The notes beneath the pieces are model-generated. The model ran no database searches. It saw only the letters and a list, made by a program, of their open reading frames with translations, and was not told where the DNA came from. The position numbers were made by a program, and so were the translations under genes. A stretch of DNA of 64,000 bases, taken from NCBI RefSeq assembly GCF_900176365.1, contig NZ_FWXY01000003.1, positions 1 to 64,000 on the forward strand, written 5' to 3'. Each line of letters begins with the position of its first letter. Position 1 is the first letter of the stretch. This stretch comes from Desulfocicer vacuolatum DSM 3385. GTDB taxonomy: Bacteria; Desulfobacterota; Desulfobacteria; Desulfobacterales; Desulfobacteraceae. Of the stretch, positions 43,263-53,025 are shown one piece after another.

Positions 43263-46200
43263 ATGACCAACAAGGCAACTGGTTCTGTAGCAGTGGTGGG
43301 GGGTGGCATTTCTGGAATGCTTTCCGCCCTCGATCTTGCCAACTCAGGCTATTACGTATATCTTGTGGAAAAGGGTCCTTCCATCGGCGGGGCCATGGCC
43401 CAGTTGGACAAAACCTTTCCCACCAATGACTGTGCCATGTGAATTATCTCACCCACACTGGTCGAGGTCGGCCGGCATCTTAACATTGAGTTAGTCACAT
43501 TATCACAGATTGAACAAATCTCAGGATCAGCTGGCAATTTTCAGCTGACCCTTAACCAGACCCCCCGATACATAGACACCGACAAATGTACAGGTTGCGG
43601 TGAGTGCGCCGAAGCTTGTCCTGTCACCCTTCCCAGTCTGTTTGAACAGGGCATGGGAAACCGAAAAGCCACCTGGAGACCCTACTCCCAGGCTGTTCCC
43701 GGCGCATTTTCCATCACCAAAAAAGATCGTTCCCCCTGCACCAATGCCTGCCCCAACGAAGTCAATGCCCATGGATATGTGGCCCTGGTCCGGGAAAAAA
43801 AATACAAAGAAGCCCTGGAAGTTATCACCCGAAATCTTCCCATGCCCGGCTCCATCGGCCGCATCTGCCCCCACCCCTGTGAAGATGCCTGCCGACGTCA
43901 GGAAGTGGAAAGTCCTCTTTCCATCTGCTCATTAAAACGATTCATTGCCGATCAGGTGGATCTTAACACCCTTGATATTCCTGAAGTCTCCCCCAGAAAT
44001 GAAAAAGTGGCCATTGTGGGTGCAGGACCTGCCGGTTTGACTGCTGCCTGGTTTCTGGCCAATGAAGGGGTTCAGGTCACCATCCTGGAAGCATTGCCCG
44101 CTGCCGGCGGCATGCTCAAGGTGGGCATCCCCGACTACCGCCTGCCACCGGATATCCTGGAAAATGAAGTCAATTTCATCACCAGGCACCCCGGCATTGA
44201 AATCAAATACAACACAGCCCTGGGCCGAGATGTCACCGTGGACTCCCTCATGGAAGAAGGGTATAAATCAGTGTTCCTGGCCATTGGGTGTCACCAGGGC
44301 ATGCAGCTTGGCATCCCCGGTGAAGAGCTTGAAGGGGTTATTCCCGGTGTCAAACTCTTAAAAGAGGTGGCCCTGGGAGAATTTGATCAACTCCACGGCC
44401 ACGTGGCCATCATCGGCGGCGGGGACGTGGCCATTGATGCAGCCCGTACCGCCTTGAGAATAGGTGCCGAAAAAGTTTCCATCCTTTACAGAAGAACCGA
44501 AGCGGAAATGCCAGCCCGGGACGAAGAGATTGAAGACGCCCTGGAAGAAGGTGTGGATATTCAATTTCTCACCGCCCCCAGGGCCGTGGTGGAAGAAAAT
44601 GGCAAAACAGTGGGCATCACCTGCTTTAAAATGGAGCTGGGCGAACCCGATGACAGCGGCAGAAGACGCCCGGTGCCCGTGGAAAACAGTGATTTCACAC
44701 TGGATGTCTCCTTTGTTATTCCTGCCATTGGCCAGCGCACCGACACCTCCTGCCTGGAAACCGCCTCCGGCGTGAATCTCAACCGCTGGGCCAACATTGA
44801 AACCGATGAAATTACCTTTGAAACCAGCCGTCCCGGCGTATTTGCCGGGGGCGATGCCCAGACCGGGGCATCCATTGCCATCAATGCCGTGGCAGCCGGT
44901 AAAGAGGCTGCAGTCTCCATGATTCGCTACCTCAACGGAGAAGATCTGAAACAGGGTCGGGCCCCCATTGAATATGCCCAGAAAGATTACAATAAAATTC
45001 CAGACAATCTTCAAAGCACCCCCCGGCAAAAGATGGATCGTATCCCCATGGAGCAACGCCTTAAAGGGTTCACAGAAGTGGAGCTTGGATTCACCGAAGA
45101 AGTAGCTGTCACCGAAGCCAAGCGATGCCTTGACTGTATGGTGTGCTGCGAATGCCTTGAGTGTGTCAAAGCGTGTGGTGCCGGTGCTCTGACCCTGGAG
45201 ACCCATTGTCAGCAACAGGAAGAAAAATCTCTGGATGTGGGAGCCATTGTGCTTTCCCCGGGATTTGAGCCCTACGACCCTTCCGGCCTTGATTATTACG
45301 GGTATGACCGATCAGCCAATGTGGTCACAGCCATGCAGTTTGAACGGCTGCTGTCCGCATCAGGTCCCACCCAGGGACATCTGGTAAGACCCTCGGATCA
45401 TCAGGAACCAAAGAAAATTGCCTGGCTCCAGTGCGTGGGCTCCCGGGACCAGAATCGCTGTGATAACCCCTATTGTTCTTCAGTGTGCTGCATGTATGCC
45501 ATCAAAGAGGCTGTCATTGCCAGAGAACATGCAGGTCCGGAACTGGAGTGCACCATTTTTAACATGGACATTCGAACCCATGGCAAAGGATTTGAGCGCT
45601 ACTATGACCAGGCAAAGAATCAAGGGGTTCGTTTCCTGAAAAGCCGCATCCATTCGGTGGACACCCTCCAGGATTCCGATGCACTAAGCCTTCGATATGT
45701 CAATGATGACGGCATGCTGGAAACAGAGCAGTTTGACATTGTGGTCCTTTCCGTGGGGTTGGAAACCGCCCCGGAAGTGGTGGAAATGGCCAAAATGCTG
45801 GACATTGAACTCACCCCGGGGAATTTTTCAAAAACATCAAGTTTTACCCCCGTGGCCACCAGCCGAGAGGGCATTTTTGTGTGCGGTGCCTTCCAGGGTC
45901 CCAAGGACATCCCCCAGTCTGTGGTGGATTCCAGTGCCGCTGCCGGGGCCGCAGGTGCGCTTCTGGCAGAAGCCAGAAACACCGAAACCCTCACCCCGGA
46001 AGAAGTCCCTGAAACCAATGTGGTGGGAGAACGTCCCCGCATCGGTGTGTTTGTGTGTAACTGCGGTTCCAACATCGCAGGGGTTGTGGATGTAAAGGCT
46101 GTGCGGGACTATGCCGCCACTCTTCCCTATGTGGCCTATTGTACAGACAATCTTTACACCTGCTCCCAGGACACCCAGGACACCATGGCCCAGGTGATCC

Positions 46201-47711
46201 GGGATGAAAAACTCAACAGAATTGTTGTGGCTGCCTGTACCCCCAAAACCCATGAGCCCCTGTTCCAGGAGACCATGATCAGTGCAGGGCTTAACAAGTA
46301 TCTGTTTGAGATGACCAACATCAGAAACCAGGACTCCTGGGTGCACAAAAACAACCCGGACCTGGCAACGGAAAAAGCCAAGGATCTCGTGCGCATGTCC
46401 GTCACCCGGGTGGCCCTTATGGAGCCCCTGGAAGAGGCAGAACTCAATGTTCACCAGACCGCCATGGTGGTGGGGGGCGGCATTTCCGGCATGACCGCTG
46501 CCAGCAACCTTGCCGACCAGGGGTATGAGGTTCATCTGCTGGAAAAAGAAGGTGCGCTGGGTGGCCAGGCCAACCATCTTTTTAAGACATCCCAGGGGGA
46601 ATCTGTGAAAAATGCCCTGGACAATATGATCCAGGGCATTGAACAAAATCAGAAGATTCACCTGCACATGAACACCGAGCTCAGGGACGTTTCAGGATTT
46701 GTGGGCAATTTCACCTCCACACTGGGGTCCGGTGAAGATACCCGGGAACTGGAACACGGCGTTGCCATCCTGGCCACAGGTGCCCATGAAAGCAAACCTG
46801 AAGAGTACCATTATGGAGAAGATAATAGAATTCTGACCAGCCTGGAACTGGACAAGAAATTCAAAGACAATGATCCCGAACTTGGTAAAATCAACGCTGC
46901 CATGTTCATTCAGTGTGTGGGCTCAAGGGAACCCCATCGTCCCTATTGCTCCCGGGTGTGCTGCACCCACTCCATTGACAGTGCCCTGGAATTAAAGAAA
47001 AAAAATCCAGACATGGCTGTTTATATCCTTTACCGGGATATCCGAACCTATGGAGAACGGGAATACCTATACCAGCAGGCCCGGAAACAGGGGGTTATCT
47101 TCATCCGCTACACCCCGGATACCAAACCTGAGGTAACCCCCGGTGATACAGGAATAACGGTGACGGTGAGAGATCACATACTGCAAAGACCCCTGGAAAT
47201 CCAGGTGGATCTCTTGACCCTGGCATCGGCCATTGTGCCCAATAAGGATGAAACCCTGGCCAATTTCTTTAAAGTCCCCCTGAACGAAGACGGGTTCTTT
47301 GTGGAAAAGCATGCCAAGCTCGGTCCCTCTGAGTTTGCAACGGACGGGGTTTTCCTGTGCGGCCTTGCCCACTACCCCAAACCCATTGACGAAGCTGTGG
47401 CCCATGGCCAGGCAGCCGCCTCCCGGGCCGTGACACTGCTGGCCAGGGAAACCGTTCACACCAGTGGCACAGTGGCCCAGGTGAACTCCATGAACTGTAG
47501 TTCCTGTGGTGTGTGTGTCTCCATCTGCCCCTATTCTGCCCCCTCCTTTGTTGTCGAGGGACGGTTCAGCGGCAAGGCCGAGATCAACCCGGTGCTGTGC
47601 AAGGGGTGCGGATTGTGTGTGGCCTCCTGTAGATCCGGTGCCCTGCACCTCAAGGGATTTGACAACAACCAGATATTTGCCCAGATATTTGCCCTGGACG
47701 AAGCGATTTAA
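43263..47711 (+). CDS. hdrL: HdrL: selenocysteine HdrA fused to a GltD-like domain and a second HdrA module
   Basis: A 1482-aa cytoplasmic flavoprotein read through an in-frame TGA (43440-43442) as Sec60; stopping there would leave a 59-aa stub. Order: HdrA FAD fold ([12 protein letters not shown], then TNDCAM-Sec-IISP); 4Fe-4[13 protein letters not shown]; GltD/NADPH-type domain about 150-560 ([42 protein letters not shown]); [17 protein letters not shown]; a second HdrA module ([13 protein letters not shown] near 1075); C-terminal [12 protein letters not shown] and [11 protein letters not shown]. It likely routes electrons between NAD(P)H, ferredoxin and the FlxD side by flavin-based bifurcation. 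AGGAG precedes the ATG. No hdrB or hdrC is adjacent. Confidence 0.92.
43458..43475 (+). promoter_or_regulatory. Bacterial SECIS element in hdrL
   Basis: CTGGTCG pairs with CGGCCGG (7 bp, including G-U) around the loop AGGT, 15 nt after the UGA. A GGU-containing apex at this distance fits SelB recognition. Confidence 0.75.
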
Positions 47712-47736
47712 TAAACCCATCCCGGCGCTTGGATGA

Positions 47737-47765
47737 TGCCCCCTGTCATGAACGAACGGACAGGG
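47737..47765 (+). promoter_or_regulatory. Intercistronic hairpin between hdrL and flxD
   Basis: CCCCCTGTC pairs with GACAGGGGG and is not followed by a T-run, so it is more likely an RNA-stability or processing hairpin than a terminator. A similar CCCCTGTC/GACAGGGG stem follows flxA. Confidence 0.55.
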
Positions 47766-47828
47766 GGTACAACACAAGTTGTTTGATTATACCTTGAAAA
47801 ACGCCGGGTAAAGGAGAATAAAAAAAAC

Positions 47829-48254
47829 ATGTCAGAAACAAAACAAACAAAGGTGGTCAGCTTCCTGTGTAACTGGTGCAGTTACGGTGCAGCAGATCTT
47901 GCCGGGGTAAGCCGCATGCAGTACCCGGAAAACATACGCGTTATCCGCATTCCCTGCACCGGTCGTATGAGTCCTAAATTTGTCCTTTCCGCTTTCCGGG
48001 AGGGTGCCGACGGCGTGTGGGTGTCCGGCTGACATCCCGGTGAATGCCATTACCTGGAAGGTAATTACTATGCACGTCGAAAATTTGCCATGATGGCCAA
48101 TCTCCTGGAACACATGGGCATGGAAAAAGATCGGGTTCAATTTTCATGGATATCCTCTGCCGAGGCCACGAAATTTGCCACTGTGGCCAGGGAAGTGGCC
48201 CAGTCCGTTGAAGCACTGGGTCCCAACACAAAATTTGTGAAAGGGTCTGATTAG
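47829..48254 (+). CDS. flxD: MvhD/FlxD-type 2Fe-2S subunit, selenoprotein
   Basis: A 141-aa protein read through TGA 48030-48032 as Sec68. Motifs of the MvhD family flank the [23 protein letters not shown] at residues 13-32, RIPCTGRM, then GVWVSG[16 protein letters not shown], where relatives have Cys in GCHxGDCHY. Its [2Fe-2S] cluster passes electrons to the HdrA flavin. AAAGGAG precedes the start. Sec in both HdrA and MvhD subunits is known from some methanogens. Confidence 0.93.
48049..48065 (+). promoter_or_regulatory. Bacterial SECIS element in flxD
   Basis: ATTACCT pairs perfectly with AGGTAAT around GGA, 16 nt after the UGA. Confidence 0.75.
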
Positions 48255-48263
48255 GAGAATTAA

Positions 48264-49211
48264 ATGGAAAGTTACATAGAACAGATCAGAACGCTTGCCG
48301 TTGACCTCCTGAAATCAGGAAAGGTGGACGTGGTCATTGGATACCGCCGGGGCTCCGTGCCCATGGCAACGGTTCCCTTTATGGCAAGAACGCCGGAACA
48401 GGCAAAACAATTGACATGGGACAGCCACTGCACCCTGAACCTGGCCAATTATCTCACCAACCGCCAGGAAAAAATCGGCATCATTGCCAAGGGGTGTGAC
48501 AGCAGAAACATTGTCAATCACATCGTGGAAAACAAGATCAACCGGGACCAACTCCACATCATCGGGGTTCCCTGCAAAGGCATGGTGAATCCCAAGGAAC
48601 TCCAGACCCTTCTGGATGATGAAATTATTTCCTGTGCAGAGACCGGAAGCACCCTTACCATTGCTTCAAGCCAGGCGGAAATCAAAATCGAGCGGGAAGA
48701 TCATCTCCGGAACAACTGCTCCCTTTGCACCCACCGAAACCCGGTGATTTATGATGATCTGGTGGGAGAAGCTGTGGAAGAACCGGTATTGGATGATCCC
48801 TTTAAGGATGTCAACGCCATTGAAGCCATGGACGCTGATGAAAAATGGAATTACTTTGATGACCTGCTGGACGGATGCATTCGCTGCTATGCCTGCCGCA
48901 ATGCCTGTCCTCTGTGCTATTGCCCCACCTGTTTTGTGGACGAATCTGACCCCCAGTGGGTGGGCAAAGGCCAGAATGATACAGACATCAAAACCTTTCA
49001 TTTCCTCCGGGCCTTTCACTGTGCCGGACGCTGCACCGACTGCGGTGCCTGTGAAGCAGCCTGTCCCATGGACATCCATGTCAGGGCCTTCACCCGGAAA
49101 TTGATCAAAGACTCCAAAGAGCTGTTCGGATGGGAAGCCGGGATGGATATCAGCAAACGTCCACCCCTGGACACATTTGCCCCTGATGACCCCAACGATT
49201 TTATAAAATAA
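48264..49211 (+). CDS. FeS subunit with FrhB-like N-terminus (FlxB-type)
   Basis: A 315-aa protein. Residues 1-140 resemble the F420-hydrogenase/dehydrogenase beta-subunit N-domain (GIIAKGCDSRNIVNHIVENKI, HIIGVPCKGMV). CSLCTHRNP follows, and the C-terminal half carries CIRCYACRNACPLCYCPTC and CTDCGACEAACPM, which bind two 4Fe-4S clusters. It starts 9 bp after flxD with AGGAG. Probable electron-transfer subunit of the hdrL-flx complex. The B/C labels of Flx subunits are tentative. Confidence 0.8.
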   Translation: MESYIEQIRTLAVDLLKSGKVDVVIGYRRGSVPMATVPFMARTPEQAKQLTWDSHCTLNLANYLTNRQEKIGIIAKGCDSRNIVNHIVENKINRDQLHIIGVPCKGMVNPKELQTLLDDEIISCAETGSTLTIASSQAEIKIEREDHLRNNCSLCTHRNPVIYDDLVGEAVEEPVLDDPFKDVNAIEAMDADEKWNYFDDLLDGCIRCYACRNACPLCYCPTCFVDESDPQWVGKGQNDTDIKTFHFLRAFHCAGRCTDCGACEAACPMDIHVRAFTRKLIKDSKELFGWEAGMDISKRPPLDTFAPDDPNDFIK

Positions 49212-49227
49212 CCACAAGGGGACCCCC

Positions 49228-50277
49228 ATGAAAGTGATAAAAATAGATAAAAACAAATGGACAAAGGGCCTTGATACTGCCCGGGAGAGCTACCAGCTCT
49301 TTGGTCCTGTAAAAATAAAAGAAAACCACTGTTTTGCCCCCCTTAAAAGGGATCAGCAACCGGATATGACCGTTGTGGATACGGTGTTATCCCCCAAGTC
49401 AACGGTGTTTCCCCAGACGGAAAAACTGATGACTGCCACATTGGACACCTCAAAACCAAACCACCATCTCATGGAACGGGCCGACACCGATTATTCCCCC
49501 CGGGCTGTCATCGGCATCCGGCCCTTTGATGCCCGGGCCATTGATCTGGTGAAGCTCAATTTTGACACCAAAGATCACCGGGACCCCTATTGGTGCGACG
49601 CCCATGACGCCACCACCTTTGTGGGGCTTGCCGTGAACACCCCGTCTCAGTTTGATTTCAGCACATCCATGGACTCCGGTCCCTTTGATGAAAAAGGACT
49701 GGATGTGCTTCTGGTGGACATGGACACCGGATATCTTGCCAAGATACTCACCCCCAAGGGAGAGGCCTTCATGGCGTGTGCCGGATTTAACCGGGAAGCA
49801 ACCGCCGGTGATCTCCAGAAAATGGAAGAATTAAAAAAAGCGGCAGAACAGGCCATCACCACCCAGGTGGAGACAGATAACCTCAGGGAAAAGTCCCTGT
49901 TGGATCTTCACCAGGCCCCTTTCTGGGATGATGTGGCCTTCTCCTGCATCAACTGCGGAACCTGCACCTTTGTATGCCCCACCTGCTGGTGTTTTGACAT
50001 TCAGGATGAAACAAAGGGAAACAATACCACCCGATTCCGCAACTGGGATTCATGCATGTCTCCGCTTTTTACCCTCCACGGCTCCGGCCACAATCCCCGG
50101 GGGGAGAAAACCCAGCGGGTGAGACAGCGATTCATGCACAAATTAAAGTATTTCCTGGACAAGTACGACCAGGGAACCATGTGTGTGGGATGCGGCAGAT
50201 GCGTCAAATCCTGTCCGGTGAATATTGATATCCGGGAAGTGTGCAATGTCATGAACGCCTACGAGCCGCAAAAATAG
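49228..50277 (+). CDS. 4Fe-4S dicluster subunit, AsrA/HydB-like (FlxC-type)
   Basis: A 349-aa protein resembling anaerobic sulfite reductase subunit A and sulfhydrogenase beta. A ~230-aa domain has AVIGIRPFDARAIDLVKL near 92. CINCGTCTFVCPTCWC (near 238) and CVGCGRCVKSCPV (near 314) follow. It is adjacent to the AsrB-like flavin subunit, with which such proteins normally pair, forming the NAD(P)H-oxidising arm. No catalytic sulfite-reductase subunit (AsrC) is present, so the role is electron transfer. Confidence 0.85.
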   Translation: MKVIKIDKNKWTKGLDTARESYQLFGPVKIKENHCFAPLKRDQQPDMTVVDTVLSPKSTVFPQTEKLMTATLDTSKPNHHLMERADTDYSPRAVIGIRPFDARAIDLVKLNFDTKDHRDPYWCDAHDATTFVGLAVNTPSQFDFSTSMDSGPFDEKGLDVLLVDMDTGYLAKILTPKGEAFMACAGFNREATAGDLQKMEELKKAAEQAITTQVETDNLREKSLLDLHQAPFWDDVAFSCINCGTCTFVCPTCWCFDIQDETKGNNTTRFRNWDSCMSPLFTLHGSGHNPRGEKTQRVRQRFMHKLKYFLDKYDQGTMCVGCGRCVKSCPVNIDIREVCNVMNAYEPQK

Positions 50278-50287
50278 AGGAGATAAA

Positions 50288-51133
50288 ATGAATAATCCCT
50301 ATATGCCCTACCCGGTTCGCATTGATGACATTGAGGTTGCAACCGAGGACAGATCTTTAAAGACCTTTACCTTCACTTTTTTAAACCCCGAGGACGAGGC
50401 TGCATTTGACCATAAAGCCGGACAGTTTGCCATGCTTTCCATCCCCGGAAAAGGGGAGATTCCCATTGGCATTGCCTCTTCTCCCACGGAAAAAGGATTT
50501 GTGAAATTCACCGTATTTCGCACCGGCGTGGTAACAACGGCCCTGCACAACATGGCTGTGGGCGACATCATGGGTATCCGGGGGCCCATGGGCAACTGGT
50601 ACCCTTGGGAAACCCTCAAGGGCAAAAACCTGGTCATCATCGGCGGCGGTTTTGCCTTTACCACCTTAAGGGCCTCCATTGTGTACATGCTGGACCCGGC
50701 CAACCGAGACAACTTTGGCAACATTGATGTGGTATACGGTGCCCGCTCCCCGGGCATGCTGTTGTACAGAGAAGAGCTCTTTGAATGGGAAAAACGAGAT
50801 GACATCAACATGCACATCACCGTTGATGGCTGTGATGACCCTTCTTGGGCATACAATGTGGGATTTGTCCCCACCATTGTGGAGCAAAAGGCCCCCAAAG
50901 CCGATGAAGACACCTTTGCCATTGTGTGCGGGCCTCCCATCATGATCAAGTTCACCCAGCCGGCGTTACAGTCATTGGGCTATGGCGACAACCAGATTAT
51001 CATGTCCCTGGAAAACCGCATGAAGTGCGGTATCGGCATGTGCGGTCGTTGCAATATCGGCAAAGAGCTGGTGTGCAAAGACGGTCCCGTCTTCACCCTG
51101 GAAGACCTGAACAAAACGCCCAGGGAGTATTGA
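50288..51133 (+). CDS. flxA: FAD/NAD(P)-binding 2Fe-2S subunit, AsrB/HydG-like (FlxA-type)
   Basis: A 281-aa ferredoxin-reductase-like protein with an FAD domain (KAGQFAMLSIPGKGEIPIGIAS near 44), an NAD(P)-binding domain (LVIIGGGFAFTTLRA, VYGARSPGMLLYREEL, VCGPPIMIKF) and a C-terminal 2Fe-2S site MKCGIGMCGRCNIG with a further Cys. Likely the NAD(H)-reacting subunit that completes the flx set. It ends 20 bp before a hairpin (51138-51168). GAGGAG precedes the start. Confidence 0.88.
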   Translation: MNNPYMPYPVRIDDIEVATEDRSLKTFTFTFLNPEDEAAFDHKAGQFAMLSIPGKGEIPIGIASSPTEKGFVKFTVFRTGVVTTALHNMAVGDIMGIRGPMGNWYPWETLKGKNLVIIGGGFAFTTLRASIVYMLDPANRDNFGNIDVVYGARSPGMLLYREELFEWEKRDDINMHITVDGCDDPSWAYNVGFVPTIVEQKAPKADEDTFAIVCGPPIMIKFTQPALQSLGYGDNQIIMSLENRMKCGIGMCGRCNIGKELVCKDGPVFTLEDLNKTPREY

Positions 51134-51137
51134 TCAT

Positions 51138-51168
51138 TTCCCCTGTCCTCACAAAAAAGACAGGGGAA
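51138..51168 (+). terminator. Hairpin after flxA
   Basis: TTCCCCTGTC pairs with GACAGGGGAA. A T-run (51191-51199) follows only after about 20 nt, so termination here is probable but not canonical. Confidence 0.5.
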
Positions 51169-51221
51169 TCAGTCCGTTGAAATAAATTTGTTTTTTTTTA
51201 ACAAATGCCCGCATCTATATA

Positions 51222-51250
51222 TTGACAAGAGAAACCGACTGGGATATTGT
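51222..51250 (+). promoter_or_regulatory. Sigma70-like promoter of dsrC
   Basis: TTGACA (51222-51227), 17-bp spacer, TATTGT (51245-51250). With the hairpin upstream and a strong terminator downstream, dsrC appears to be its own transcription unit with a ~75-nt leader. Confidence 0.7.
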
Positions 51251-51329
51251 TGCCAAATGTAAATTCTAAAGATAAGACGGCAAGCTTACTTATAGAAAAC
51301 AAATTATTTTTTACAGGAGGTATTTTTAA

Positions 51330-51647
51330 ATGGCAACAGTAGAGATGAACGGTACAAGTTTTGAAGTGGATGAAGACGGATTCCTGCTTGATTACAAAAG
51401 CTTCACCAATGACTGGGTTGAATATGTAAGACAGCAGGAAGGTATTGATGAGCTCAACGACGAACACTGGAAAGTTGTTAACGTTCTTCAAGACTACTAT
51501 GAAAAAAATGGTATCGCTCCCATGGTACGTGTACTTTCCAAGCTGACCAAATACAAACTCAAACACATCTATGAGCTGTTCCCCTCAGGACCTGGAAAGG
51601 GCGCATGTAAAATGGCTGGCCTTCCCAAACCTACCGGATGTGTATAG
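51330..51647 (+). CDS. dsrC: DsrC, sulfur-carrier protein of dissimilatory sulfite reduction
   Basis: A 105-aa protein with the DsrC/TusE fold (FEVDEDGFLLDYKSFTNDW, VVNVLQDYYEKNGIAPMVR). The flexible C-terminal arm has both redox cysteines, GKGACKMAGLPKPTGC. These form the trisulfide released by DsrAB and reduced at the membrane by DsrMK. An AGGAGGT ribosome site and a consensus promoter suggest high expression. The dsrAB and dsrMKJOP genes are not in the window, as is common for stand-alone dsrC. Confidence 0.97.
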   Translation: MATVEMNGTSFEVDEDGFLLDYKSFTNDWVEYVRQQEGIDELNDEHWKVVNVLQDYYEKNGIAPMVRVLSKLTKYKLKHIYELFPSGPGKGACKMAGLPKPTGCV

Positions 51648-51680
51648 TTCCTGATTTTTGATCGTTTCTTGATCATCCAT

Positions 51681-51716
51681 AAAGGCTCTGCATTTCCATG
51701 CAGAGCCTTTTTTTTA
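51681..51716 (+). terminator. Intrinsic terminator of dsrC
   Basis: AAAGGCTCTGCAT-TTCC-ATGCAGAGCCTTT with a T-run to 51716. Confidence 0.9.
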
Positions 51717-51753
51717 TTATTTTTTCCCAAGCAAATGGAGCACAGCCACGGGC

Positions 51754-52200
51754 ATGGATTCCACTGACAGAAAAATAATCAACCGAATACAAACCCACTT
51801 TCCCATTGATCCCAGACCCTACCGAAAAATCGGCCGGGAACTCAACCTCACCGAGGATGAAGTGATCCTTCGGGTGAAAACCCTGAAAGAAAACGGCATC
51901 ATCCGAAGAATCGGCGGCAATTTCGGTCCTTACAAACTGGGTTTTTTCAGCACCCTTTGCGCGGCCAGCGTCCCTGAAGACAAAATTGATCTTTTTACAG
52001 AAACAGTGAACGCATACACCGGGGTGACCCACAATTACATGCGGGAGCACCGTTACAATATATGGTTTACCTTTATCGCCGCTTCCAGAGAGATCATTGA
52101 GCAAAATCTGGAAACCATTGCCAGGGATACGGGGGTCAATGACATACTTAATCTGCCTGCCACAGACCTTTTTAAAATCAGCGCCAATTTCAAAGTATAA
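51754..52200 (+). CDS. Siroheme decarboxylase subunit (AhbA/AhbB, Lrp/AsnC-like)
   Basis: A 148-aa protein with an N-terminal winged helix (TDRKIINRIQTHFPIDPRPY, GIIRRIGGNFGP) and a C-terminal RAM-like domain holding HNYMREHRYNIWFTF, the siroheme-pocket signature. AhbAB removes two acetate side chains of siroheme to make didecarboxysiroheme on the alternative heme route of sulfate reducers. Which of the two subunits this is, and where its partner lies, cannot be told. The older annotation as an Lrp regulator is the alternative. Confidence 0.85.
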   Translation: MDSTDRKIINRIQTHFPIDPRPYRKIGRELNLTEDEVILRVKTLKENGIIRRIGGNFGPYKLGFFSTLCAASVPEDKIDLFTETVNAYTGVTHNYMREHRYNIWFTFIAASREIIEQNLETIARDTGVNDILNLPATDLFKISANFKV

Positions 52201-52250
52201 TCAATATAAACAACGGCCAGGTCTCCCCGGCCCCCGGAAAAACCATTAAA

Positions 52251-53012
52251 TTATTGTTCCACCTGGTTCTGTCTCAACTGCACATAAGCATCTTTTAATG
52301 CAATATAAGGATCAAAAGAAGCTTCTTTTAATGCCTCGTAATCTCCTATTCTCAATGAGGTACCATTTACCACGTCCAGAGCTGTTACACCCATCCTCAC
52401 CTCGGTGGAATCGATATAGCCCGTGGGATTTAAAAAGTAATCCCCTGCCTTACCTGCAACATCGCGTAAAGTGCAGGGCCCCAGAAACGGCAATACCAGG
52501 TAAAACCCTTGTCCCACGCCATAGGAGCCAAGGGTTTGCCCCAGATCTTCCCGGGAATCTTTAAATCCGTGTTCATCCTGGGCAATACGTGCAAACCCAA
52601 GACTTCCCATGGTGTTTATCATAAAAATAGAAAACTCATTGCCTGTGGATGTTATTTTCCCCTGGAGGAGATTATTCACAAACCGTACGGGAAAAAGGGC
52701 GTTGTAAAAAAAGTTATGAATTCCCCGGCGCAACACCGGGGGAGCCACAATTTTATAGCCCTGTGCCAGGGGTTTGAGCCCCCAGAAATACAGTTTATCA
52801 TTGAAATGATACATGCTGTAATTGAACCAGTAAAGGGGATCGGGCACAGCCGGTTGCCGGTCATCTGCCTCATATTCGGCAAAAAGATCGTCTGCTTCCG
52901 AATAAGACAACTGTCTCTCATCGGCCATGGCCGGAAGTGAGCAGATGAGCACCAGCAGACTCACCACAATCCCAACCCCTGTGCAACAAAGCATTTTCTG
53001 TTGTCTTTCCAT
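52251..53012 (-). CDS. mlaA: MlaA/VacJ-family lipid-asymmetry protein
   Basis: Started at MERQQKML (253 aa), with AAAGGA 9 bp upstream; an earlier in-frame Met would overlap mlaC. The signal region (VVSLLVLICSLPAMA) lacks a clear lipobox, so it may be secreted rather than lipidated. The VacJ core has DPLYWFNYSMYHFNDKLYFW, FFYNALFPVRFVNNLLQGK and GSYGVGQGFYLVLPFLGPCTLRD. It removes misplaced phospholipid from the outer leaflet of the outer membrane and passes it to MlaC. Last gene of mlaEFDCA. Confidence 0.92.
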   Translation of the reverse strand: MERQQKMLCCTGVGIVVSLLVLICSLPAMADERQLSYSEADDLFAEYEADDRQPAVPDPLYWFNYSMYHFNDKLYFWGLKPLAQGYKIVAPPVLRRGIHNFFYNALFPVRFVNNLLQGKITSTGNEFSIFMINTMGSLGFARIAQDEHGFKDSREDLGQTLGSYGVGQGFYLVLPFLGPCTLRDVAGKAGDYFLNPTGYIDSTEVRMGVTALDVVNGTSLRIGDYEALKEASFDPYIALKDAYVQLRQNQVEQ

Positions 53013-53025
53013 CAGGCACAATCCT

